NCBI GenBank assembly: GCA_037355855.1
Contig: CM074758.1
Span: 221,001-285,000, forward strand
Length of the DNA: 64,000 nucleotides
DNA from: Pseudo-nitzschia pungens
Lineage: Eukaryota > Bacillariophyta > Bacillariophyceae > Bacillariales > Bacillariaceae
Direction of reading: 5' to 3'
Program-made: the position numbers and the translations under genes
The notes under the pieces: model-generated
The model's input: the letters and a program-made list of their open reading frames with translations, nothing else
What the model was told of the DNA's origin: nothing
The model's database searches: none
In this document: positions 41,909-52,948 of the stretch, piece after piece
Layout: every line of letters begins with the position of its first letter
How positions within the stretch are numbered: position 1 is the stretch's first letter

Positions 41909-44900
41909 TCAGCAAAAATATCCTTGTGGTCGCTGCGGAAAGCTTGAGAGCATTTCGAGACCACTCCCATAGCCATCTTGGACGGCAGTGATTTCATGTC
42001 GGAGCCTCTGGAGGGCAAGGGCGGGTCTTTTGTGGGAAAGTTTGTTTTTGTTCCGCGGGGTCAATATCATAATTCCTTTTTCAATCTTGTTGGAAAGCTG
42101 CTTTTCGTCCCAGTGGACGTGCTTTCCAAGGGCGGTGCTTGCTTTCGTCCTCGTCTCTTCGTTTATGTTGCATCGTTGCGTTTTCAGAATACCCTTGAGC
42201 GGCGGAACTGATGTCGGTCGTTGTATGGGAACAATGTTGATATCGTCGTCCTCGTCCGAAAACGGAAAACTGGTAGTGCAGCCCAAATACCCCTCCTCCT
42301 TCATTCCCTGCGTAACATATTTCGCGTCAGGAGATTGATTCTCTTGTTCCTTGTAGTAGCCATCGTTGGTTTCATCGTCATCCACCTTGTTGTCGCAGAG
42401 GAAAGACTGAGGCAAAGTTGACGAGGGAGAGGTCAATGGGAAGCATTTTCGTCCGATCCGCAAACTGTCTTCGGCCATGTGACCAAGCGTGAGCCGCCGA
42501 TGCGGAGATAACGCCTCAGTTGTGGATTGAAAGCGCGGCGTAGGCGGCCGCGATCTTACAAACATCCTGCTGTTGGATTGAGCATTTTGAAGCATTCTGT
42601 TGATTGCGAGATGTGGAACAACCTGCGTTCTTCCCGATTTTGCCAAGGTTTCGGCGGCATCTAGCAGGAGAGGATCGGTTTCCAATTTGTCGCAATAGGG
42701 TGTCTTCTGTGCCTTTGTAGGGCTATGTTGTAAATGAGAAGAATCCTCCGATGAGGATGTGGACAAGGACAATGAATTGCACCTGATATCGACATTATTG
42801 CTTTTCATGCTATCATGTGCTCTACCGTCCTTGGCGATGGGTGTCAGTTCGGTGTGCTTTGGACTCGGAGGGATTGCGTCCTCAGATAGGGACAAGGATA
42901 GCGATACGTGGATTTCGTTTTCATCTTTAGGGGCTGGATTATTCTTGTTATCGAAGGGCTCATCTCGATTCGAGAAGGAAAGGTTGGACGTCGATGCTTT
43001 TGGACTGTGTTCCGCGCCCCGTGGGGTATTCCTCCTTAGCGCCGGAGAAAGGGGTGGTAGCCGACTGGGACGATCATGAATAAGAACTGATTTGTTCTTG
43101 GATGGTTTTGCGGGAGGGAGATGGCTTAGTGACGAGATCGTGTGTTGCTGTTGGGTCATTGCATCTTTAGTAGTTGCCTGTTCATTTACTTTGGACGGCA
43201 AGTCGTTACTGGGCAAAACAAAGAATTTTTCGGGAGGGATGAATTCCAAATCCTCCTGAGTAGCCACCGATACGTCGTACACCACATTGCTGGCTGGAAT
43301 TGGTTTTTTGGCATTCTGAGGCGGGCTCGGAATGTGGTCATCGGACGACAACGAGGTCACAAATTCAAACGAAGTCGATATCGTAGAGGATAGTTCGTGG
43401 AAAGGAGTAGCAGTTGTGCTGTGCCTATCGTTAGTTTCTTCCCGACGTAGAGGTACCATTAACACCACTGGTTTCTTGATTGGTTTTGTGTTGGTCTCCA
43501 GTTTGCCATCGGAATTGTCCTTTGTCTCCGAAGTTCTATCGTTGCCATCCTCCCTCAAAGAGTTTTCGTGAAAAATGTCAATTGAAAAACTATCGCTGTC
43601 CATGATATGATCACGGGCTATGGATTTCGACTTCGACGGGGGACAATCATGACGCGTTGTCGGATCTTCCTCTTCCCCACCGGGCTCAATAGACGTGGAG
43701 GATTCCCCCTTATCCCCTTCCTCCTCACTGTTGGAACAACCGACCATAGCCATAGTCCAGTGAGATTGAATCAAACCTTTTTCCGACGCGGACATTCTCC
43801 TCATTTCGCTTCGTTCCAGAACCGTAGCATGGTTTTGCTTTTCGCCGCAGCATTCCATGCGGGTTAGAGACATGAGCACATTCAAAGTATCTGGAGTGGG
43901 AGGTTTGGGTTCGGAAAAATTTCCCTAGATCGGGCGGACCGCTATCGACTGCTGGGAGCTCATGACTTCCTGCATTTGTTTTCCGTTTGGACATTTTCTT
44001 TGATTTTCGGAGAGCTCGAACCACCGCATCGACAACCTCGACAGTATCTTCCTGATCGCAATTATCGCTGTGGACCTTGAGTTCTACTTCTATGCTATCT
44101 GCGTTGAGTTCCACTTCGATATTGTTATGGTTAACAGTGATATTGGCACTCGATGATGACGATTGCATAGGAGGAATTTGGAACTCATCCCACGGAAGTT
44201 TGTACATCGTTTTGTTGCTGTTGTTCTTCCGAATCGTTATGCAACTGCAGGCATCGGTGACCTTCGAAAATAAATCGGGGCTATTGTTGCAATTGACGAT
44301 AAACTTCTCATCGCTAGCAAGAAAACATTTCTCTTCGGCACTCACAACAAGGGTAGGCGTCTTTTCCTGTACTTGCTCTCTGTTGTTATCTTCGTGAATG
44401 TCATCGGACTCTTTCTGTTGTATCAGGAGGTGCTGCTCCCGCGGAGTTATGCACAGCATTTGAGGCAATGCCGTGATGGTTTCAGTAACGCTCAAAAACA
44501 GGTCACTGCGGTTGAGAATTTGGTCGTTGTCTTCGTGTCCAACAGTGACAATGTGAGATTCACTACAGCAGTGTTTCTCAGCAACAGTAACATTTTTGAG
44601 AACAGGATCACTCTCGGCGGGACGTGTTGCTGCTTCCTTGCTGTCGCACTGCACCGTTTCCTTCTGCTTGGCTTTACACCCATCCGTTAACGTCTGTTGG
44701 AATGATTCGCAGTGTATTTCGTCATGAAGTTCTTTTTTACCCTGATCGCTATCGCCGTTTTTGACATCGAAATGGTCCTCGTAAAAGTTAACTTCCAGTG
44801 GTCCATTTCTCTTAGAGGGCAACAATGAATTGAGTTCGGTGGCTAACGCCTCTAGTGGTGCGTGTGATACGACATTACCGCTCCAATCATTACCATTTCG

Positions 44901-46418
44901 TTCGTGGTCATCATCAAAACCCTTTCCCTTTTCTGACGAGAGCGGATCGCTCTCGTCAGCAGGATTTGTTCTCGGCTCTTCTTGTGTTTTTGAAGAGGTG
45001 CGATTGTGATAGATCGCTTCTATATCCAGTGTTGATGTGGACGTGAGTTGCGAAAGATTTTGGTGAGGCAAGACGTTGATAAACCACGAAAAACGCGACT
45101 CGTCGTCCTCGCCGCCGTCGTAGCTCGACGGATCAAACTGTTTCTGTTCTTGGGAGTCTTTGTTGTCGCTCCATTTGTGATTGATACAGGCTGGAACAGA
45201 AGAACAAGACCACAATGCAGGGGCGACCGTCCTCTCGTCTCCTTGAGTTTTGATGTAATGTTGTTTGCTGCAGCAGTTGTGGTGGACAATTGGTGGAAAT
45301 TCCCTAAGTTCGTTTTCGCTCGCACAATCATCGACTACGACTGCTGAAGAACCTTGTGCTCCTTGTCCTTCACGGTAGACAACTATCTCTTCGCCGTCGA
45401 TGCGGGCACCCAGGTGGTAGTTATCTTCATCATAATCGTCATCTATACGGGCGCAATCGTACTTCTCCTTCCAGTTTCGAGTCACGGATATTGTACCACT
45501 GTCACTACTATTGCATTGCAGCACCTCCTCTATCGCTGTGGAGCTGGGAGCGATGTTGTTAGTGCTACTATGGTAATTGTTTTGGCTGCTAGGCTTAGAG
45601 GTCGTTGATCGTTCTTGCTCGCTTTGAATCAAATTTCTGATTTTCTTCGAGGATAGTGAAGGTGAAGGTGATAATGATCGAGTACTTGCCATTGTGATCC
45701 TTGTGTGCTCGCTGTCTCTGGCAATATTGGACTTCTTGAAAACCAGAGAGGACGATAGACTGCTGACAACGTGATCAGTATCTTGGTGTGTAGATTCCTG
45801 CGGTCCTCCCAAGTGAACTTGTGACTTCGCTCGTGGTTCTCTGTGTATCTCTATGACTTGGGAAGTAGAAGCTAAAGTTTTTGTAGTCGTAGCCAAAATA
45901 GTAGAATGAATTTGGGTGTTTGTCGTTGGGGTAGTGGTAGTTGAGGAATATTTTGCTGTAGAAGCGGCGAAAGATACATCCAACAATCGCTTGTTAGTCA
46001 TTGTTTGATGTTTTTCATAGAAAGGATGTGAATGAAGATATAGGTGTTTGTTTTCGTGGTATAGAGTGTTATCGGATGGGACCATATGGTTGGCACACGT
46101 TGCGTCTGGTGACTTGGCGTTTTCCACCATCGAGGATGAGGAAGGTTCGTCGTCCAAAGATAGCGATAGTGTTGTCAGGAACGAATCCATATTGGAAGGA
46201 GATGGGGGAGAAAAGGAAGGTACACGTTCCTGTTGCTCAATTACAGCACTGATATTTCTGCAATCGGCTCTGCAATCGGATTGATGCTTCTGTGCATTTT
46301 CGTGTTCGTAGTCTGCCACTATTGCATCACTTGGGCGTTGTTGTTTATGTTTCTCATCATTCGAGTTACTAGCTATAGGAAATCGCCTTACATCAAGGTT
46401 TGAAGTAAGGCATTCCAT
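41909..46418 (-). CDS. Large Ser/Thr/Asp-rich protein with SILK- and RVxF-type PP1-docking motifs; one apparent frameshift
   Basis: Two minus-strand frames overlap at 43725-43885. The upstream frame reads DSGPPDLGKF up to a five-base homopolymer (43915-43919 on the plus strand), after which natural sequence (EPKPPTPDTLNVLMSLTRME) continues in the other frame. One base fewer in that run gives a single frame of 1502 aa from ATG 46418. The protein is mostly low-complexity with short LSLSLSED-like acidic patches. Near the C-terminus (42100-42202) it has KGILK and, 24 residues on, KHVHWDE. These match the SILK and RVxF docking classes for protein phosphatase 1, a pair also used by inhibitor-2. No catalytic domain was seen, so a PP1-targeting subunit is the best guess, with low certainty. 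Divergent from the gene at 47638. Confidence 0.75.
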
Positions 46419-47637
46419 CTTTCTTGTGGCGTTTGCTTCTCCCTCCTTCCTTTTCGTTGTTCTTTGCAGAAGAAGCGCTTTCGCATGCAGAAGTTGTGAC
46501 GGCAATCTTTTTATTATGTTGTATACCGATACTATAAAATAGGCAGAGCTCTCAAAGTGATAGTGACCGAGCGTGACGGAAAGAATTATAATTGCTCTCA
46601 GCTAGCGGTGGTAGTACAAATCAAGATGAAAGTGACGTCGACGCCAGCCGCGGATCATGAAATTCGGAAGTCTTGGGATTGGCATCCGATTTGCGATTCG
46701 ATGTCACATAATAAAGATAGAATTTTGCGACCCGATTAATTTCGTACAGCGCAATATCCATCGCTAAATGTGGACTTGTTAATGACACTCCGTGATAAGG
46801 TCTCGTTTTTGAGGAACCTCACCCTGTGCTTCAGTATAACAGTCTCATTATTTCAACGAGCCGAGACCAACTTGCATCTTAAGCCCTTCTTTGATTCATA
46901 AGATTTCTTTGAACATTGCATAACCTTAATACCTTACAGCAAAAATAGACTACTTTCGGAGAGAATAATTTTATTCAGTGCCGTAGAATGAATATCAGTC
47001 CATGGTCGCCAGCCCTTGCAATGAGTTGCCGGAATCGGAAGTACCCATACTGAACGGACAGATGAAAAGATAAACGTATAAAAAACATGCTCATGATCTT
47101 TTTGCCTACCGAATACTCCTAAACAACTCTTCGTCTTCCACCTCCGACCTTGAAATCTTTGGTCGCACGCACCTATTCGTGTGCCGTTCTATTCGTTGGA
47201 TCCAAAGTATTTAGACGTCGAGCGATGCGTAGTATGGAATTGTGCGATGCTTAGAATTTTCCTTTCCCTATCAAAAAGTCGTTCCAACGGAAGTTACCAT
47301 GTCAGAATGATACATCAAAATCGCAGGTCGTCACTAAATGATAGCCAGTATTTATTGATAATACCAGGTACACAGTGGAACACAAAGGGAGGAACAGTTT
47401 CATATCTCAGAACATTTATGCTTGGGATGTGGAACGACCCTGGTTGCTCAGCATTCGGCGGTTAAACTCATCTCGAAAGGAAGGAAACTTGATCAATCCC
47501 GCTTTTTTATTCCAAAGCACAAAGCAAGCAAAGAAAAGCACACATCATTGTCATCAAGCATAAGCATAGATTCGTGCCGTTGATTAATTGATTATCTGGC
47601 TGGCCCATCGATTCAGTGATTCGGTCGGCCATTCACC
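46419..47637. promoter_or_regulatory. Shared divergent upstream region of two large genes
   Basis: 1.2 kb separating the starts of the minus-strand gene ending at 46418 and the plus-strand gene starting at 47638. AT-rich, no conserved frame. It must contain both promoters; no specific element is identified. The plus-strand start has a strong CACCATGG context. Confidence 0.5.
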
Positions 47638-50600
47638 ATGGTGAAGTACAAGAATTTTGGGTCCGGTGGTTCCTCCCATCACACCTTTGGGAGCTTCTCC
47701 TTTTCTCCACAGCAGTCCCAACACTCCGAAAAAGACAAGTTCAGTGACAATGATCGTCAATATCGCGAATCTCCTCTTCGAGAAGAACATCGCGACGAAG
47801 AGCAAGACGAGTTGCACGAGCGGATTCGACAGCGACTGTACAAATACCAGCGCATGCAAAATCGCCATCCGGCAGGCGATGAATACAGCGCTGACGGAGA
47901 TGATGACATGGACGATAGCATTATCAAGGAGAACAATGGAGAAGCGGACTCGCTTTATGACATAATCTCGTACAACGGAGTCACGGACGAGCATTCGACT
48001 TCTGTTTGCTTCTCTGATTCCTATTACGACAGCGTGGGAGAGACCGATTCGTCGACCTATAGGACATTTTCCGATGGAAATTCCACCCTTTCTCCCACTC
48101 AAAGGCAACCACGAGACCAAGAACCAGAACTGCAAGAACCACAGCAGCAGCAGCCTAGAGAGCAATCGGAACTGCAAGAGGAACAGTCTACTGCCAACAA
48201 TCGCTTTAAGCTTGCCTACATGGGTTACGTACCAGTCAGTCCCAATACCGCAGCGGGCATGGCGGAAGTGCTGCAGCAAGAAGATGTCGGGAACAGTGCG
48301 GAAAAGGAAATTGTCCCCAACTCCAAAAACGACACTAGCTCGAGCGGACGAACATCGGGAGCTCCTACTGTCAATACTGGAACGACTTTCCCATCGATCA
48401 AGGTAGACGATACATCCACAACAAGACGCCGGCAACGACAGTTCGCAAACGATGAGCCATTGGAAGGGGACATTATGCTACATCGGCAAAACCAACATCC
48501 ATCTGCGGCCAGCGTTGTGAGCAGCCCGGGCGAATCCACCGTTACGGGAGTTGGTGCTGACTGTGGCTCATCCGTAGGCGCCTCCGCCAATATTGAAGAG
48601 TTCATGTGCACGCAACCATCCCGATGCATCCGACCGGAACACCCGCAGGCACAATCGGTTGCACCCCGCAGCCAACAGCAGAACTATCCATCGAACGGCA
48701 CGGTTGCATCCTCTGTCCACGAACAATCGTCTACCACTGGCTCTGTCAGTAATGCGAGCAGTGTCATGCCCAACTCGTATGCTTCGGGCCACCCCGGCAT
48801 GAGTCATCTCGTTATGAACAGTGACCAACAGCTAAATCGTCACTACGCCGCCCAACAACAACGCGGTCAACGCAAGCCAGCAATTCAGGAGTTCAAACCA
48901 TTGTCTCCGATCGTGTCGTCACCTCTACCCCACTCGACCGCATCGAACAATGATGCCGGGAGCGCTTTTCATGCAGCATCTCCGTTTCACGCAACGTCCC
49001 CGCCGTCGACTTTGAATCCTCAATACACAACGACGACTCCCAACATTGACAATACGCGCAACAGCGTTCTCAAGAACGCAGCGTGGGCCGCCGGGATGTC
49101 ACCTCCGTCGCTAAGCCATCCGGGTTCGCCACTGACCGAGCAACATTCTGTCAAAAGTCAACCAAATCCTTACAATCACCAAGGGTATTTCAACCAACAG
49201 CACCAGCACCAGCAGCACCCGCAATATCCAGCGCAGAGTTACAGCCAGTACAATGTTCCGCACGTATACCCGAACGGACATGTTGCCCAGCAGCAACCTG
49301 GTGGGTTTACTCCACGCAACCCTGTCCTTGCTCAGCAATTACAAGCCTTCCATCAGTATCACCGTCAGCAGCGACATCAACAGCAAACTCCGCAGCCGCA
49401 TGAACAACAGCAGCAGCAACAGCAACAGCAACCACAACAGGAGCAAGAACAAGAGCTTCAACCGCAGCAAGAGCAGGAGAAGCATGCTCGTGAAGGAGAG
49501 AGTCCGCTGAACGCTGAAAATAGTTATGGGGATCGACGCTTTGTTTCCGTGTCGAAAGAACGCGACGAGACCACGTCAGTCAGCGAGCACCAACCGTTTA
49601 TGCTTTGTGGACCCGACGGACCAAAATTGCAGAACGTCGAATTCGTGTCGCCGATGACGGCCAAACAGAAGAAAGACGACTCCAATTCGAAGAAAAAGAT
49701 GTTCGACGACCTCGGAAGCTTGGCTAGCTCCTATAACGGAACTCTGGATGGTGTCGGATTCAACTGCCAAAATTTGGTGTCGAATTTGCTCACCACGTGT
49801 GGCGTCATTGTAACCCATGGATATCATATCGACGGCAAAGCGACGGCCAAACAAAAGCGTTCCACCTTTGAAAAGGTTGCCGATCAATCCATCGCGGGAA
49901 TTGCAAACCAAATAAACAGTGCCCCCGATCATCCAGTAGTAGCAGTCCATCAAGACCCGAGAAGCCCTTCCAACCAGAGCAACAGCAGCAACACCAACAA
50001 GGATCCCTACGAGTCACTGAACGATTCCTTCGCCAAGAAGATTTTCTATGCCGGAAACAACATGATGAACAACTTGCCCAAGGATTTCCAACACCTGACT
50101 CAATCCGCCGCGTACCACAACGTCTTTGATACCTTCCAGCGGTATTATGAGCCCGGCAAAGAACCAGGAGGTTCCGACCCACTCGCAACGCAAGACGATG
50201 GTGATAGTCGTGATATGCCAAGGAAAGATCAGGACGAGCAAGAAGAAGCGCAGGAAATGAGAAACGACAGCCAGCAACAACCTCAACTTCAGATCGATAC
50301 CAGGTTTGATGCGGAACAAGCTAACGCTGCTCCCGATTTAGATGCACAAATACCAATGTCTCCCGCAGAGAGCACCGCTTCCGGAAAACCCGTGAAGGCC
50401 GCGTCGGCCCCCACCTCACCGAGGTCTCCGATCACCATCCAAAGGGAATTGTTCCGCAAGATTCGCGCGAGGCGTCGTAATCGAAGCCGGTCTCCGATTC
50501 GCAGGTCCAACAGTGCTCCGGATCCCGAAACTGGTCACTCCCCCACGACGAAGGAGGAGCGAGCCAGGATGCTGAAAGCTTCGTACGATACCGCACGCTT

Positions 50601-52218
50601 CAAGAAACGCTACGCGCGAAATCTGCACAACATGATGCGGGGCGGCGATTCGGAGGATTCCGATGCCAATAACAAGAGCGAGGACGAAGATAGCTTCAGC
50701 AGCACGTCGTACTCGTGGGCTACCCCCCGATCTCGTGAAGAGTCTTCGTCAAGCGAAAGCTCGAACCACGATAGGGAAGCTTCTTCGTCCTCTCTCAGTG
50801 AGACTATAACACTCGAAGAACAGGAGTCGATCGACAAAACGATCGAAAGTCAGATTCGGGACGACGAGCCCGAGCTAGAGGAACAGGATGAAACCGAACC
50901 GTCTCCGGAGGAATCACTGTCAACAACGTCTTCCGGCATGTCTGAATCGCTCGTGGGAAGCGATGTCGATAACGAGGACGATCTGGACTGTCTCATTGAT
51001 TCTTCGTTATCGGGAGAAGATACGACCGTTCCATCCAAGGACGAGATTGATGCGCTGCTTCTCGATTCATTCGAGCAGCATCAGCACCAACAGCAGCCCA
51101 CGGGATTCCTCCACACTCCCCTGGACATTATCGAAGAGGGATCCAAGGAAGGAAACGAGGAGGACACGGTCTCGGACTCAAGCAGGGCAGAATGCAGCAT
51201 CGATCGGACCACGTCTTCTTCGATGCACGGAGAGGCGGCTGAGCAAACAGGTGTGGCCGCGAGCTCGGAAGTCAGTCACCAGGGAGCCGCGATGTCGGAA
51301 AAACAGCCCGTAGTTTCCACGATTGGACTGCTTCGGTTCGGCTTTGTCTCCATGATGCTCTTTCAGTGCGGTGCCATGGTGAGCCTATGGGACAAGATTG
51401 CCGACCGCGTGGACACCATCGAGGGAGGCCCACAGGCCATTGAAACGGTAGAAACCATGTTTTTGAACCTCAAGACACGCGGCACGTCGTTGATTGCCAG
51501 TGCGCAGCAAATTCTGGACGAACACAACTTGTCCGAAATTTACGACAGCGATCGGTTGTCGTCGATGAATGGCATGTTTTCGGACATTGAGTTGAGCTCG
51601 TCCTCGTGGGTGGACTTTGCCATTGATCGTCTTTCGAAGATGGGTTCCAACTTGGAGGAGGGAGAGAGGAAGCACGAGCAGGAGCAGCAAGCATTCCAGG
51701 TGGATTGGGAATCGGAGGTTGACGAGCTAGTAGCGGAGCTAGCGGATGTGGAAGTTGCAATGGCAGTGGAAGTTGAGGAGCTCGAGGATTTGGAAGTTGC
51801 AATGGAAACGAAACACGAGCAAGAAGAACCGATACCCGATGAACAACGACGAGAGGTCTATAAAAACATTGCATCCAAGATTCACGAGGACTTGAGTGCA
51901 TTCGAACAAGATCGAACGGGAGAAGGAACGGAAATTGCCGACACGGAAGAAGAGGACCTCGTCGAGGCGCCCACGGACGAAATGGAGACCGACACAGACG
52001 CCAATGCCCTGCCAGAGGATGACGACCTCGTTGTTGCAACCCCCGCCGATAAACCTAAGAGTGACCTGGATGTCTTTCACGAATTGGTTGATGAGTTGCT
52101 AAAACCAGACGATGCTCCTTTCGATGAGGAGCCCGTTGCGGAAGTCGTTGTCCCCGTGACGGTTGGCGAAAAGAGCGAATGGGTTCAGGAATTGGAAGAA
52201 ACCCTTGAGGGTGTTTGA
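47638..52218 (+). CDS. Large low-complexity Gln/Ser/Asp-rich protein with a hydrophobic segment (1526 aa)
   Basis: Continuous frame from CACCATGG to TGA. The N-terminal half is Ser/Gln/Pro-rich with polyglutamine runs (about residues 585-620). Two islands look structured: LGSLASSYNGTLDGVGFNCQ continuing NLVSNLLTTCGVIVTHGYHI (about 685-720), and DPYESLNDSFAKKIFYAGNN onward (about 780-830). A basic Ser-Arg region (RRRNRSRSPIRRSNSAP) with KASYDTARFKKRYARNLHNM follows. After a long acidic Ser stretch comes a roughly 20-residue hydrophobic segment (TIGLLRFGFVSMMLFQCGAM, about residue 1230), a possible membrane anchor, then helical acidic sequence to the end. No enzyme domain was recognised. It resembles its neighbours in style, not in alignable sequence. 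Confidence 0.85.
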   Translation: MVKYKNFGSGGSSHHTFGSFSFSPQQSQHSEKDKFSDNDRQYRESPLREEHRDEEQDELHERIRQRLYKYQRMQNRHPAGDEYSADGDDDMDDSIIKENNGEADSLYDIISYNGVTDEHSTSVCFSDSYYDSVGETDSSTYRTFSDGNSTLSPTQRQPRDQEPELQEPQQQQPREQSELQEEQSTANNRFKLAYMGYVPVSPNTAAGMAEVLQQEDVGNSAEKEIVPNSKNDTSSSGRTSGAPTVNTGTTFPSIKVDDTSTTRRRQRQFANDEPLEGDIMLHRQNQHPSAASVVSSPGESTVTGVGADCGSSVGASANIEEFMCTQPSRCIRPEHPQAQSVAPRSQQQNYPSNGTVASSVHEQSSTTGSVSNASSVMPNSYASGHPGMSHLVMNSDQQLNRHYAAQQQRGQRKPAIQEFKPLSPIVSSPLPHSTASNNDAGSAFHAASPFHATSPPSTLNPQYTTTTPNIDNTRNSVLKNAAWAAGMSPPSLSHPGSPLTEQHSVKSQPNPYNHQGYFNQQHQHQQHPQYPAQSYSQYNVPHVYPNGHVAQQQPGGFTPRNPVLAQQLQAFHQYHRQQRHQQQTPQPHEQQQQQQQQQPQQEQEQELQPQQEQEKHAREGESPLNAENSYGDRRFVSVSKERDETTSVSEHQPFMLCGPDGPKLQNVEFVSPMTAKQKKDDSNSKKKMFDDLGSLASSYNGTLDGVGFNCQNLVSNLLTTCGVIVTHGYHIDGKATAKQKRSTFEKVADQSIAGIANQINSAPDHPVVAVHQDPRSPSNQSNSSNTNKDPYESLNDSFAKKIFYAGNNMMNNLPKDFQHLTQSAAYHNVFDTFQRYYEPGKEPGGSDPLATQDDGDSRDMPRKDQDEQEEAQEMRNDSQQQPQLQIDTRFDAEQANAAPDLDAQIPMSPAESTASGKPVKAASAPTSPRSPITIQRELFRKIRARRRNRSRSPIRRSNSAPDPETGHSPTTKEERARMLKASYDTARFKKRYARNLHNMMRGGDSEDSDANNKSEDEDSFSSTSYSWATPRSREESSSSESSNHDREASSSSLSETITLEEQESIDKTIESQIRDDEPELEEQDETEPSPEESLSTTSSGMSESLVGSDVDNEDDLDCLIDSSLSGEDTTVPSKDEIDALLLDSFEQHQHQQQPTGFLHTPLDIIEEGSKEGNEEDTVSDSSRAECSIDRTTSSSMHGEAAEQTGVAASSEVSHQGAAMSEKQPVVSTIGLLRFGFVSMMLFQCGAMVSLWDKIADRVDTIEGGPQAIETVETMFLNLKTRGTSLIASAQQILDEHNLSEIYDSDRLSSMNGMFSDIELSSSSWVDFAIDRLSKMGSNLEEGERKHEQEQQAFQVDWESEVDELVAELADVEVAMAVEVEELEDLEVAMETKHEQEEPIPDEQRREVYKNIASKIHEDLSAFEQDRTGEGTEIADTEEEDLVEAPTDEMETDTDANALPEDDDLVVATPADKPKSDLDVFHELVDELLKPDDAPFDEEPVAEVVVPVTVGEKSEWVQELEETLEGV

Positions 52219-52948
52219 TTTAGGTGACACCGTACCACACCGCACCGCACCGCAAAACCTTCCATCAATTTAGAATCCATCTATCTGACTGCGCCTACCC
52301 TACCGACCGCCAAACGCGTATTGCCGTACCTGGCCTAACAGAACAGAAATCTGAAGTCAATGATACATGTGAGGAAGCAGTGCTGCTTTCACGTGCTACT
52401 ATAGTGAAGAATTTTTCCTTACAATCTCTACCATTTTCTTTTCTTCCCAACGGAAAGATTGTAGTGCATCCACAGTGAAGGCAAATCTACCTGTGGGATA
52501 GATGTGCCGCACGCTCAGCAACATGAAATTCTCGTCCGCAAATAATATATCATCAGACCATTGTTGTTGTACGACACTACAATATAATTCTCTTCTACGA
52601 GTTCACCGTTGGTCGGACACATTCGATCTCTTGATCGGTCCTTCGGATCGGTCCAAATTGTGTGTCGGTGTTCATCCTCTTAAATTGAACAGGGCGTTGC
52701 TGCACTGCATTATCATACATCACGCATCTCATCTAACATATCTAAATAGCATCACCGATACGGGGGAGCATCGTAGCTAGATGCATCATGCGTATAAATC
52801 ATGCGTATGCATCATGCGTTTGCAATACGTGCATCCATCCTTGATCGATTGCCGCGGATCGGTGCCAGGCAGAGATTCGTCTCGGTTAGGATACTTCCTG
52901 CCGGTCCGAATCATTCCCTTGTTCTGGGCTTCGCTCCCGACCAAAGGG
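52219..52948. other. Intergenic between convergent genes
   Basis: Begins with an ACCGC/ACCAC period-5 patch (52228-52253) right after the stop codon of the 47638 gene. It also holds a CATGCGTAT/TGCATCATGCGT repeat (52780-52822). No gene seen. Confidence 0.6.
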
